Below are positions 26,477 to 34,791 of a stretch of 64,000 bases of DNA, piece after piece. The position numbers were made by a program, and so were the translations under genes. Under the pieces are notes generated by a model. That model did not search any database and was not told the DNA's origin. It saw only the letters and a program-made list of their open reading frames with translations. This DNA comes from Motilibacter aurantiacus. GTDB taxonomy: Bacteria > Actinomycetota > Actinomycetes > Motilibacterales > Motilibacteraceae. Numbering within the stretch: the first letter of the stretch is position 1; each line of letters starts with the position of its first letter. Location of the stretch: NCBI RefSeq assembly GCF_011250645.1, contig NZ_JAANNO010000009.1, positions 1 to 64,000 of the forward strand, read 5' to 3'.

Positions 26477-27381
26477 GGGCCCCGGCCGCCGACGGGCTGC
26501 GCGAGCTGGGCGTCGTCCCGCCCGGCGAGCCCCTCCTGCCCGGCCATGTCGTCGTCGCCCTGCTGAGCCGGGGCCGCGACCTCGACGTCTACGACGTCTG
26601 GGACACGGCTCGCGGTTGCCGTTGCGTGGTGAAGACGCTGCGCCCGGACCGGTATGCCGACGCGGGCGCCCGGCGGAGGCTGCTCCTGGAGGGCAGCCTG
26701 CTGCGCCGGCTGGCCCACCCGCACCTGGTCCGTGCGTACGAGGTGGTGCCCGGCCCGCGGCCCGCCGTCGTGCTCGAGACGCTCGGGGGCGCCACGCTGG
26801 CAGCGGTCCTCGACGAGGAGGGCCGGCTCGCCGTGGCGGACACCGCCCTGCTCGGCGTGCAGCTCGCCTCCGTGCTCGGGTTCCTGCACGCCGCGGGTTA
26901 CCTGCACCTGGACCTGAAGCCCTCGAACGTCGTCGTCGAGGCGGGCCGCGCGAAGCTCATCGACCTGTCCGTGGCACGCCGCCCCGGCCGCGCCCGGCGG
27001 GTGCGCGGCACCCCCGGCTACCTCGCGCCGGAGCAGGCGGCCGGCGGGCTCGTGGGCCCGGGGGCGGACGTGTGGGCGCTCGGCGCGCTGCTCCACGAGT
27101 GCCTGACCGGGGAGCCCGCCGTGCCGGAGGAGGACGTGAGCGGCGCCAGCCCGGCGGGCACCTTCCCGACGCCTGCGCCGGTGGCCGCGCTGCGCCGGCG
27201 GCTGCCGCGTCGTCTCGCCGCCGTGATCGACGGGTGCCTCGCCGACGTCCCGGAGGAGCGGCCACCCCTCCGGGACGTCGGCCGGCTGCTGGCCGAGCAC
27301 GCCGGGGTCGACGTCCGCGCACCCGCAGCCGACACGCAACCGCGGTGGAGCACCGCGGCGGCCTACGCCCCGGATGGGTGA
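26473..27381 (+). CDS. Serine/threonine protein kinase, cytoplasmic
   Basis: A 302-residue Hanks-type kinase without membrane or PASTA domains. Visible motifs are the ATP lysine in CVVKTLRPD, the catalytic loop HLDLKPSN (HLD instead of HRD), the metal loop IDLSVA (DLS instead of DFG), the activation segment GTPGYLAPEQ and DVWALGALLHECLTG. All catalytic residues are present, so it is probably active. Its ATG overlaps the ABC exporter stop (ATGA), so the two are translated together; the exporter or the 42-residue peptide are natural candidate substrates, which is inference. Confidence 0.9.
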   Translation: MRAPAADGLRELGVVPPGEPLLPGHVVVALLSRGRDLDVYDVWDTARGCRCVVKTLRPDRYADAGARRRLLLEGSLLRRLAHPHLVRAYEVVPGPRPAVVLETLGGATLAAVLDEEGRLAVADTALLGVQLASVLGFLHAAGYLHLDLKPSNVVVEAGRAKLIDLSVARRPGRARRVRGTPGYLAPEQAAGGLVGPGADVWALGALLHECLTGEPAVPEEDVSGASPAGTFPTPAPVAALRRRLPRRLAAVIDGCLADVPEERPPLRDVGRLLAEHAGVDVRAPAADTQPRWSTAAAYAPDG

Positions 27382-27400
27382 CCGGCTCGCCCGGCCGCCC

Positions 27401-28846
27401 TCAGTAGGGCAGCAGCGTCGCGTCGACCCGCTCCCAGGACGCGCGCAGGTCGGCCAGCAGGGCGGGCTCCGCAGCGGCCCGGTCTGCCTGCTCGTGGACG
27501 TCCCGGGCCAGGTCGTAGAGCCGCGGGACGTTGTCCGAGCCCTGGTAGTACTTCCAGTCGCCGCGGCGCAGCGCCCTGCTCCCCCGGACCCGCCAGAACA
27601 GGTCGCGCTCCGGCGCCTGCTCCCCGCGTAGCAGGTAGCCGGCCAGGCTCTTGCCGTCGAGGGGGTACGCCGGGTCCGCCGCCGCGCCCCCGAGCTCGAG
27701 CAGCGTCGCGGTCCAGTCCTGGCTGTAGACGGGCTCGTGGCTGACCTGTCGCGGCAGGACACGGTCCGGCCAGCGCAGGATCGTGGGCACCCGGATGCCG
27801 CCCTCGTAGAGGCCGAACTTCTCCCCGCGCAGCGGCCAGTTGTTGGAGAAGCGCTCGCCGCCGTTGTCGCTGACGAAGACCACGACCGTGTTGTCCTCCT
27901 GCTTGGAGCGTCGCAGCGCGTCGAGGACGTCGCCCACGGCCCGGTCCAGGGACTCGACCATCTTCTTGTAGGTCTCCAGCGACCCGCTGTCGCGGTGGTT
28001 GAGCGCAGCCGACACGTTCCCGCCCGCACGGATCTGTGCGGCGATGCGCGCACCTTCCTCCGCGTCGTCCTCGGTGAGCCACGGCCAGTGCGGGGTCGTG
28101 AAGTTGAGGTTCAGCAGCCACGGCTTGTCGTGGTCACGCCGGATGTACTGCACCGCGCGCTCGGCGAGGACGGTCGTGTAGTAGCGCGGGTCCTCGTACG
28201 GCTGCTCGTTCTCGTACAGGTCGTGGTCGCCGTGGAACCCGATCTTGGAGAAGTACTCGGAGGCAGCGCTGTAGTTGCCGAAGAACTCGTCCCACCCGGA
28301 CTTCAGCGGGCCGAACCTCGGCAACACACCGCAGTGCCACTTGCCGATGAGAGCCGTAGCGTAACCGGCAGACCGCAGCAGAGAAGCCAGCGTCGGGTGT
28401 GCCGGGTCGAGCCCCGTCGTGCGGTTCGCGATGGGCTCGGCCAACCCGGCGGGCGTACGTCCCGGATGGCGCCCGGTGTAGAAGCTGACCCGGGTCGGGG
28501 AGCAGGTCGCGGACCCGGAGTACCCGTTGGTGAAGCGCACGCCCTCCCGCGCCAGGCGGTCGAGGCTCCGCGTCTCGATGTGCGGGGACCCGTAGGACGA
28601 GAGGTCGGCGTAGCCGAGGTCGTCGGCGATGATGAACAGGATGTTCGGCCGGGGCCCGGAGCCCGCGCCCGGCTTGGACCGGAAGGGCCGCTCGTTGCGG
28701 TCGATGTCGGCGGCGGCCGGCGCCGCGGCGCTCGACACGCCCGCAGCACCGGCCAGCCCTGCGATCGTGCCGCCGACGATCCCGCCGAAGCGGCGGCGCG
28801 AGATGCCGTCGGACGAGCCCACGGGGCTCTGGTCGTGCTGGGGCAT
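27401..28846 (-). CDS. Tat-exported sulfatase
   Basis: A 481-residue arylsulfatase-type enzyme. The N-terminus has a twin-arginine signal (SRRRFGGIVGG) followed by a hydrophobic stretch. The metal site begins ILFIIADDLGYADLSSYG, and the formylglycine motif is CSPTR near residue 113, of the cysteine type that needs an FGE enzyme; none is encoded in this window. Later motifs are GKWHCG and VVFVSDNGG. ATG 28846 has GGAGGACC before it. It is convergent with the kinase operon. It would release sulfate from a sugar or aryl ester outside the membrane. Confidence 0.93.
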   Translation of the reverse strand: MPQHDQSPVGSSDGISRRRFGGIVGGTIAGLAGAAGVSSAAAPAAADIDRNERPFRSKPGAGSGPRPNILFIIADDLGYADLSSYGSPHIETRSLDRLAREGVRFTNGYSGSATCSPTRVSFYTGRHPGRTPAGLAEPIANRTTGLDPAHPTLASLLRSAGYATALIGKWHCGVLPRFGPLKSGWDEFFGNYSAASEYFSKIGFHGDHDLYENEQPYEDPRYYTTVLAERAVQYIRRDHDKPWLLNLNFTTPHWPWLTEDDAEEGARIAAQIRAGGNVSAALNHRDSGSLETYKKMVESLDRAVGDVLDALRRSKQEDNTVVVFVSDNGGERFSNNWPLRGEKFGLYEGGIRVPTILRWPDRVLPRQVSHEPVYSQDWTATLLELGGAAADPAYPLDGKSLAGYLLRGEQAPERDLFWRVRGSRALRRGDWKYYQGSDNVPRLYDLARDVHEQADRAAAEPALLADLRASWERVDATLLPY

Positions 28847-28904
28847 GGGTCCTCCACGAAAGGGATCGGGGCCCGGCGGACGACGTGCGGCAGCGCGCCA
28901 CGGC

Positions 28905-28935
28905 GTCGAGCGGGGAGTCGAGCGGGGAGTCGAGC
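28905..28935. repeat. 12-bp tandem repeat GTCGAGCGGGGA, 2.6 copies
   Basis: Units start at 28905, 28917 and 28929 (last one partial). They lie in the sulfatase leader, between its promoter and start codon. No function is evident. Confidence 0.6.
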
Positions 28936-29044
28936 AGGAGCCGACAGGGGTGCGGGCGCGGCCACCTCAGGCCGGGCGGCGTCCGCCCGCGAGCCGACAT
29001 CGGGGCATCGGGAGCGTCAGCAGGTCGCGGCCGGTCACGACGCG

Positions 29045-29074
29045 AACCTAGCGATGTCCGGCGTAGCTCGTCAA
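29045..29074 (-). promoter_or_regulatory. Promoter of the sulfatase gene
   Basis: On the minus strand TTGACG (29074-29069), an 18-bp spacer and TAGGTT (29050-29045) form a sigma-70-type promoter. The same hexamers and spacing precede the deacetylase gene (47092-47063). Confidence 0.55.
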
Positions 29075-29116
29075 CAAAACCTAGTGGATTGGTAGGGGAG
29101 GGTCGGGACCCGGTCC

Positions 29117-29147
29117 ATGAGAGCTCTCTCATCCGGCTCTCATTCGG
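29117..29147. promoter_or_regulatory. Operator-like array upstream of the acidic-protein/two-component operon
   Basis: ATGAGAG at 29117, then CTCTCATCCGG (29126-29136) and CTCTCATTCGG (29137-29147) as exact-period 11-bp direct repeats. It matches the element at 24383-24426 in sequence and spacing (ATGAGAG-N4-CTCAT). It lies 30 bases before the first gene of the operon, consistent with autoregulation by the OmpR-family regulator. Confidence 0.6.
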
Positions 29148-29176
29148 CGTTCCCGTGGGGGCGGGACGCTCGGGCC

Positions 29177-29884
29177 ATGGTCTCCGGGGTCAAGGCGGGC
29201 TCGGCCGTCGTCGGCCTGGCCGTGGCCGGCGCGGCCGTGCTGGCCGTCGCGGCGATCGGCCGCGCGTCCCCGCCACCGGACCTCGGCGGGCCGCTCGTGA
29301 TCCCCTCCCCGACAGCAGGCGCCCCCTCGGGCCCGTCCCTGCGTACCCCGTCCGCTCCCCCGCCCTCGGCGGGCGCGGCCACGCGGTCCGGGGAGGCCGC
29401 GCCCCGCACGCCGGGGCCCGGCGGTGTCGCGGGCCGGTCGGCCGGCTCGCCCCCGGACGGCTCGGCCGGAGCCCGGGGCCCGGCACGAGGCGGGGCGCCG
29501 GCGAGCGGTGGGCGAGCGGGAGGCGGCGGCTCGGCGGGGAGCGGAGGCTCGGGGGCGGCGCCGAGGCCGCCGGCCCCGGCCGCCTCGGCCCCCGCGCCGG
29601 AGCGTCGTCCGGCCGAGGTGCGGCCGACGCCCCGCCGGGTGGGGGGTGCGACCGCCCCTCCGCGGGCGGCGGGCGGCTCGGGAGCGGACGACGACGACGC
29701 GCGGGATGATGACGAGGACAATGACGAGGGCGGGCGCCCCCTGCCCGACGACGACGGGGACGACGACGGCGACGACACCGGGGACGACGACAGCGGAGAC
29801 GGCGACGACACCGGCGACGGCGACGACGGCGACGACGGCGACGGGGGCGACAGCGGGGACGACGACGACAGGGGCGACGACTGA
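29177..29884 (+). CDS. Secreted or anchored low-complexity protein with Asp/Gly-rich tail
   Basis: A 235-residue protein with an N-terminal hydrophobic segment (AVVGLAVAGAAVLAVAAIG, residues about 9-27), a long Pro/Ala/Ser/Gly-rich middle and a C-terminal 65 residues made almost only of Asp and Gly with little else. It has no named domain. The tail could bind Ca2+ or other cations, or act as a polyanion outside the membrane. As the first gene of a two-component operon with an autoregulatory-looking operator, it may be a sensor accessory or the main output. ATG 29177 is preferred over ATG 29117, which falls inside the operator. Confidence 0.65.
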   Translation: MVSGVKAGSAVVGLAVAGAAVLAVAAIGRASPPPDLGGPLVIPSPTAGAPSGPSLRTPSAPPPSAGAATRSGEAAPRTPGPGGVAGRSAGSPPDGSAGARGPARGGAPASGGRAGGGGSAGSGGSGAAPRPPAPAASAPAPERRPAEVRPTPRRVGGATAPPRAAGGSGADDDDARDDDEDNDEGGRPLPDDDGDDDGDDTGDDDSGDGDDTGDGDDGDDGDGGDSGDDDDRGDD

Positions 29885-29960
29885 CCGCTCCGCGGCGGCG
29901 CACACCGCCGTCCCGGCCCGGTCGGGGCTGCGCTGGTGGCGCCGGCTCGCCGCCCGCTCC

Positions 29961-31373
29961 GTGCGCGCCCGCATCCTCGGCTGGGTGGTCCTGCTCGCCT
30001 CGCTCTGCCTGGCGGGGGCGGGGACCGCGGCGTACGTCCTGGAGGCCGAGCGCATCGACAACCGGGTCGACGCGTCCATCGCGCAGGAGATCGAGGAGTT
30101 CCGCGAGTTCCAGCGCACCGGGGTGGACCCGGAGACCGGGCGTGGGTTCCGGTCGCTCGACCGGCTCATGGAGACCGCGCTCAGCCGCAACGTCCCCACC
30201 GGCTACGAGCGCGTCCTGGCCTTCGTGAACGGTGAGGCACGCTTCGTCCAGGGGTCCCGCGAGGGGCCGCCGCTCTCCGGTGACCCGGAGTTCGTCGCGG
30301 CCGTCCGCGACGTCGACGGCAGCGGCTTCGGCACGGTCGAGGTCGGCGGCGAGCAGGTGCGCTTCGCCGTCCTCGGCCTGCGCATGGGCCAGGAGCGCGG
30401 CCAGTACGTCGTGGCGACGCTCGTCGGGCGCGAGCACGCCGAGCTCGTCGAGACGATGCGCGTCTACGCCGCGGTCGCCGTCGTGTCGCTGCTGCTGCTG
30501 TCCGGAGCCGCCTGGCTCGTCGCCGGTCGGCTGCTCGCACCGCTGCGCCTGCTGCGCCGCACGGCGCACCAGATCAGCGACAGCGACCTGCAGCAGCGCA
30601 TCCCGGTCGAGGGCGGGGACGACATCTCCGAGCTGGCCCGCACCTTCAACGCCATGCTCGACCGGCTCGAGGCGGCCTTCACCGCCCAGCGCGAGTTCGT
30701 CGACGACGCGGGCCACGAGCTGCGCACCCCGCTCACCATCCTGCGCGGCCAGCTCGAGCTGCTGGACGCCTCGGACCCGGTGGACGTCTCCGAGACGCGG
30801 GCCCTGCTGCTCGACGAGGTCGACCGCATGTCGCGGCTGGTGGAGGAGCTGCTGCTGCTGGCGAAGTCGGAGCGGCCGGACTTCCTCCGCCCGGGCAACG
30901 TGCATCTCGCCCGTCTCGTGGACGCCGTCGTCGACAAGGCGCGCGGGCTGGGCCCGCGCAACTGGCACGTCGACGCCCGTCCCGACGCGGTCCTGGTCGC
31001 GGACGAGCAGCGGTTGACACAGGCGCTCGTGCAGTTGGCGCACAACGCGTTCAAGGTGACGGGCCCCGCCGACACGATCGCCGTCGGCGCGACGGTGGAG
31101 GACGGGACCGCCCGGCTCTGGGTACGGGACACCGGGCCGGGGATCGACCCGGCCGAGGGCAGCCGCATCTTCGCCCGGTTCCAGCGCGGCAGCGCGGGCA
31201 GCCGCGCCGAGGGGTCCGGGCTCGGGCTCGCCATCGTGAGCGCGATCGCCGCGGCGCACAACGGCCGGGTCGACCTGCGCTCGCGCCCCGGTGCCGGCGC
31301 GATGTTCGTCATCGAGATCCCGATACCCGACGACACGGCCATGACAGGCCCGACCGGACAGGAGCGAGCATGA
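29961..31373 (+). CDS. Membrane sensor histidine kinase
   Basis: A kinase of about 470 residues. It has a first membrane helix right after the start (ILGWVVLLASLCLAGAG), an extracytoplasmic region of about 150 residues, a second helix (VAVVSLLLLSGAAWLVAG), HAMP, HisKA with DDAGHELRTPLT (His near residue 251), and HATPase motifs AHNAFKVT, DTGPGID and GSGLGLAIV. The N-box reads H-N-A-F, slightly atypical. The start is uncertain: no ATG/GTG lies between the previous stop and GTG 29961, and an upstream ATG would overlap the acidic tail out of frame. The stop overlaps the response regulator start (ATGA). Confidence 0.88.
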   Translation: MRARILGWVVLLASLCLAGAGTAAYVLEAERIDNRVDASIAQEIEEFREFQRTGVDPETGRGFRSLDRLMETALSRNVPTGYERVLAFVNGEARFVQGSREGPPLSGDPEFVAAVRDVDGSGFGTVEVGGEQVRFAVLGLRMGQERGQYVVATLVGREHAELVETMRVYAAVAVVSLLLLSGAAWLVAGRLLAPLRLLRRTAHQISDSDLQQRIPVEGGDDISELARTFNAMLDRLEAAFTAQREFVDDAGHELRTPLTILRGQLELLDASDPVDVSETRALLLDEVDRMSRLVEELLLLAKSERPDFLRPGNVHLARLVDAVVDKARGLGPRNWHVDARPDAVLVADEQRLTQALVQLAHNAFKVTGPADTIAVGATVEDGTARLWVRDTGPGIDPAEGSRIFARFQRGSAGSRAEGSGLGLAIVSAIAAAHNGRVDLRSRPGAGAMFVIEIPIPDDTAMTGPTGQERA

Positions 31374-32032
31374 GCCGGATCCTCATCGCGGAGGACGAGG
31401 CACGGATCGCGATGTTCGTGGCCAAAGGGCTGCGCAGCAACGGTTTCACGGTCACCGTCGTCGAGGACGGCCCTGCGGCCGTCGACTACGCGCTGACCGG
31501 GGAGTTCGACCTGCTCGTCCTGGACGTCGGGCTTCCCGGCTGCGACGGGTTCACCGTGCTACGTCGGATCCGCGGTTCGGGAAGCTCGCTTCCGGTCATC
31601 TTCCTCACCGCCCGTGACTCGGTGGCCGACACGGTTGCCGGGCTCGAGGGCGGCGCGGACGACTACGTGCCGAAGCCGTTCCGGTTCGAGGAGCTCCTGG
31701 CCCGCATCCGGCTACGGCTCCGCGCGGGCGGCACCACCGAGGTCACCGTGCTGCGCGCCGGTGACGTGTCGCTGGACCTGCGGACCCGGCGCGCGACCGT
31801 CGGGGAGCGCACGGTCGACCTGACCGCCCGCGAGTTCCTGCTTCTGGAGACGTTCCTGCGCAACGCCGACCAGGTGCTCAGCCGCGAGCAGGTGCTGTCC
31901 CGCGTCTGGGGCTACGACTTCGACCCGGGCTCCAACGTGGTGGACGTCTACGTGCGCTACCTGCGGCGCAAGCTCGGCGCGGAGCGAATCGTCACGGTCC
32001 GCGGGATGGGCTACCGCCTCGTCCCACACTGA
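31370..32032 (+). CDS. OmpR/PhoB-family response regulator
   Basis: A 220-residue regulator. The receiver has the acidic pocket AEDEA, phosphoacceptor Asp near residue 52 (LVLDVGLPG), threonine in FLTARD and lysine in PKPF. The winged-helix output domain ends with NVVDVYVRYLRRKLG and VRGMGYRLV, as in OmpR. It is coupled to the kinase gene by ATGA. Its 3' third is overlapped on the other strand by the reading frame of the GGDEF-EAL gene. Tandem 11-bp repeats at 29117 and 24383 are the natural candidates for its binding sites. Confidence 0.95.
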   Translation: MSRILIAEDEARIAMFVAKGLRSNGFTVTVVEDGPAAVDYALTGEFDLLVLDVGLPGCDGFTVLRRIRGSGSSLPVIFLTARDSVADTVAGLEGGADDYVPKPFRFEELLARIRLRLRAGGTTEVTVLRAGDVSLDLRTRRATVGERTVDLTAREFLLLETFLRNADQVLSREQVLSRVWGYDFDPGSNVVDVYVRYLRRKLGAERIVTVRGMGYRLVPH

Positions 32033-34045
32033 GGGGCCGCCTCCCCAGGTCACCGGGGCCACCTCACCCCCCCCGGGCCCGACGCCTCCGGACGCGAGCC
32101 CACCGACCCCGCCCACCGTGCCCGCAAGGATGCCCCTGCCCAGCTCCTCCGGCGGCAGCGGGCGGGCGAAGTGGTAGCCCTGCCCGTGCGTCACCCCGAG
32201 CTCGCGCAGCACGACGAGGGTCGCGGCGTCCTCGACGCCCTCGACGACCACCGTGCGCTGCAGGCTGTGGCCCAGCAGCAGGACCGAGGACACCACCGCA
32301 GCGGCGTCAGCGCGCACGGTCAGGCCTCGGGTGAAGGACTGGTCGACCTTGAGCGTGCCGGCGGGGATCTCCACGAGCCTGCTCAACGACGAGTAGCCGG
32401 TGCCGAAGTCGTCGATCGCGAGCTCGCACCCCAGCCGGCGCAGCTCCTCCACCGCGCGGGCCGCGATCACGGGCTCGGTGAACAGCTGGGTCTCGGTGAT
32501 CTCCAGCGTCAGCCGACCCGGCGCGAGGCCGGTCTCCGCGAGGACGGCGGACACCGTGTCGACGAGCCCGCGCTGGGCGAGCTCGGACGCGGAGAGGTTG
32601 AGGAACAGGCGGGCGGGCGCGGCGTCGCCCAGGTCCCGGTCCCAGGCCACCATCTGCCGGCAGGCCTGACGCAGCACCAGCGAGCCCAGCTCCACGATCA
32701 GCCCGTTCGCCTCGGCGAGCGGCACGAACTCGCCGGCCGACAGCAGGCCCTGCGCCGGGTGCCGCCACCGCGCGAGCGCCTCGACCGCCCACACCTCGCG
32801 ACCGGCGGGCGAGCCGCCCGGCAGCGCGTGGGCGGCGCGCTTCTCCAGGGCGTCGAGGTCGAGGATCGGTTGGTAGTGCACCTCGAGCTGGCCCCGGCGC
32901 AGCCCGTTCCGGAGCGCCGAGGTGAGCTCCTGGCGGGAGCTGACCCGGGCTCGCTCCGCGGCGTACGCGGAGGGCTCGAACACGCGGTAGCAGCGGCGCC
33001 CGGCCTGCTTGGCCGCGTACATCGCGGTGTCCGCGTGGGCGATCAGCTCGTCGGGGGTGCGGCCCGCGGCGTCGGTGACGGCCACGCCGATGCTGGCGGA
33101 CGGCTCGATCAGCTCCCCGTCCGGGCGGTACGGCGCCGACAGCTCGTCGAGGATGCGCTGGGCCACCGCGGCCGCGTCGGCGGGACCGCCGATGTCCTCG
33201 AGCAGGATGACGAACTCGTCGCCGCCGATCCTCGCCATGAGGTCCGACGGGCGCAGCGCCGCACGCACCCGCCCCACGCACGTCGTGATGAGGTGGTCCC
33301 CCGCGAGGTGCCCGTAGGTGTCGTTGACGTACTTGAGACCGTCGATGTCGAGGAAGAGCACCGCGACCTGCTGGTCCGGGTTCCGCTGCAGCCGGGTGAG
33401 CGCGTGCGCCACCTGCTCCAGGAAGACCCAGCGGACCGGCAGACCGGTGAGCGGGTCGTGCGCGGCGCGGTGGGCCAGCTTCGCCTGGGCAGCTCGCGCC
33501 GCGTCCCGGTCCGCCGTCACCAGCAGGTAGGACGTGGCCAGGTTCGCCAGCCGCTGCGCGGCGGTGAGCTCCTTCTCGTCCAGTTTGACCGGGCGCAGCC
33601 GGTAGAGGTCGAGCACGCCGACGGTGCGCCCGCGCGCCCGCATCGGCAAGGTGGTCACGGCCCGCAGCCCCACCTGCACCGCGGCGGCCTGGAACTCTGG
33701 CCAGTCCCCCTCGACCGAGAGGTCGCTGATGTTGATCCACTGGCCGGAGGCGGCCGCGTCCGTGCACGGCCCGTCCTGCAAGGACTCCTGCAGCCGCTCG
33801 AGGCCCTCCGCCTCCCCCGACGTGGCGAAGACGAACCGCACCAGCGGCCCGCCCGCCGGCGCCATGACCCCGGCCCCGTCCACGTCCAGCACCCGGATGG
33901 CAGCCTGCGCGAGCTGGCAGAGGATGTCCTCGGCCTCGAACTCGCCGGCCACCGTGGCGGTGAACTCGTCGACGGCCGCGGCGAGCGCGGCCTCGTCAAC
34001 CACGACGGCCAGAGCACACGGCGACGAGCGGCGCCCGCCAGGCAT
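31712..34045 (-). CDS. GAF-GGDEF-EAL bifunctional c-di-GMP protein
   Basis: A soluble c-di-GMP enzyme. The order is GAF (about residues 10-165, with the GPCTDA core), GGDEF (about 185-345, intact ARIGGDEF with an RPSD inhibitory site five residues before) and EAL (about 370-630, with VEALARW, NLSA, EITET, DDFGTGYSS, KVDQSF, VEGVE and GQGYHF). All catalytic residues of both domains are present. The domain homology ends near 32130; the frame then continues for about 130 residues antisense to the response regulator. A G8 run (32067-32074 on the other strand) lies there, and one base more or less would give a stop at once, so the tail is probably an artefact of an indel. ATG 34045 has no clear ribosome site. 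Confidence 0.85.
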   Translation of the reverse strand: MPGGRRSSPCALAVVVDEAALAAAVDEFTATVAGEFEAEDILCQLAQAAIRVLDVDGAGVMAPAGGPLVRFVFATSGEAEGLERLQESLQDGPCTDAAASGQWINISDLSVEGDWPEFQAAAVQVGLRAVTTLPMRARGRTVGVLDLYRLRPVKLDEKELTAAQRLANLATSYLLVTADRDAARAAQAKLAHRAAHDPLTGLPVRWVFLEQVAHALTRLQRNPDQQVAVLFLDIDGLKYVNDTYGHLAGDHLITTCVGRVRAALRPSDLMARIGGDEFVILLEDIGGPADAAAVAQRILDELSAPYRPDGELIEPSASIGVAVTDAAGRTPDELIAHADTAMYAAKQAGRRCYRVFEPSAYAAERARVSSRQELTSALRNGLRRGQLEVHYQPILDLDALEKRAAHALPGGSPAGREVWAVEALARWRHPAQGLLSAGEFVPLAEANGLIVELGSLVLRQACRQMVAWDRDLGDAAPARLFLNLSASELAQRGLVDTVSAVLAETGLAPGRLTLEITETQLFTEPVIAARAVEELRRLGCELAIDDFGTGYSSLSRLVEIPAGTLKVDQSFTRGLTVRADAAAVVSSVLLLGHSLQRTVVVEGVEDAATLVVLRELGVTHGQGYHFARPLPPEELGRGILAGTVGGVGGLASGGVGPGGGEVAPVTWGGGPSVWDEAVAHPADRDDSLRAELAPQVAHVDVHHVGARVEVVAPDAGQHLLAAEHLVGVAQERLQKQELAGGQVDRALPDGRAPGPQVQRHVTGAQHGDLGGAARAEP

Positions 34046-34791
34046 GGTGACAAGGATCGACTGCGCTGCGCATCCGTGCTCCCCCCTTAGGACCGCGGCC
34101 CCCCGTGCAGGCGGCCGGTACGACCGGCGGCTCGCTGGACCGTGTCGGCGCACCTACCCTGCGCTTCTCCCCGTCATGCTCGCGCCCCTCGCGGCGGGGC
34201 CCCTCGGCCGTTGGCGCGGGGCCCGCGGCACCTCCGGAGCCGTCCCAGCCGGTGCCTGCCGCGGTCGGGCGGCGGTTGCCGCGGCCCCCGTCCCGACAGA
34301 AGGACGCCGGCGAGCCGCGCGGCGCGACCTGTCGTGCCGAGCCGGGACGCTGCTGCGCGCCGCCGTCGGGCTGCGCGCCCTCGTGGCGGCCTGCTCCGGG
34401 GGAGGCTGCCGCCCGGGCTACGGCCCCGGCCGGGAGCCGGCCGGGCACGCCCTCCGGCACAGCCACGCCGGGCACGTCCGGCGTACACCTGTCCGGCGAT
34501 GCCGGAACCCGGCGTCTGGTGATTGCAGGCGGCGGGACCGGGTCCGACCCGGGCGTCGACGCACACCGGCTGGCCGGGGAGCCAACTCGGGCTGGTGGCA
34601 GAACGGCTGCGCGTCCCCGCGACGGGAGGCGGGCTCGGGCCGGAGACCGCGCGGGGCACGGCAGGGGGCCGTCGTGGACGTGCCGGCCGGCGCATCCACC
34701 GAACCGGCGACGTCTCCGGACCGGACGGACGTGCGGACCGCGCACTGCTATACAAGGCACGCCGCCGCCCGCCGACCGGAGGAACTGCGAG
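34046..34791. other. Long gap without a supported gene
   Basis: About 745 bases between divergent genes. Open frames exist on both strands, but their translations are Arg/Pro/Ala-rich GC artefacts with no domain, no ribosome site and no membrane pattern. An AAGGGGGGAG tract followed by ATG near 34074 on the minus strand is out of frame with the GGDEF-EAL gene. I see no RNA gene. It may hold decayed DNA or an unrecognised regulatory leader. Confidence 0.4.

Noticed and set aside
34142-34522. 126-codon plus-strand frame in the gap before the HprK-like gene
   Set aside because: Arg/Pro-rich translation with no ribosome site or domain.
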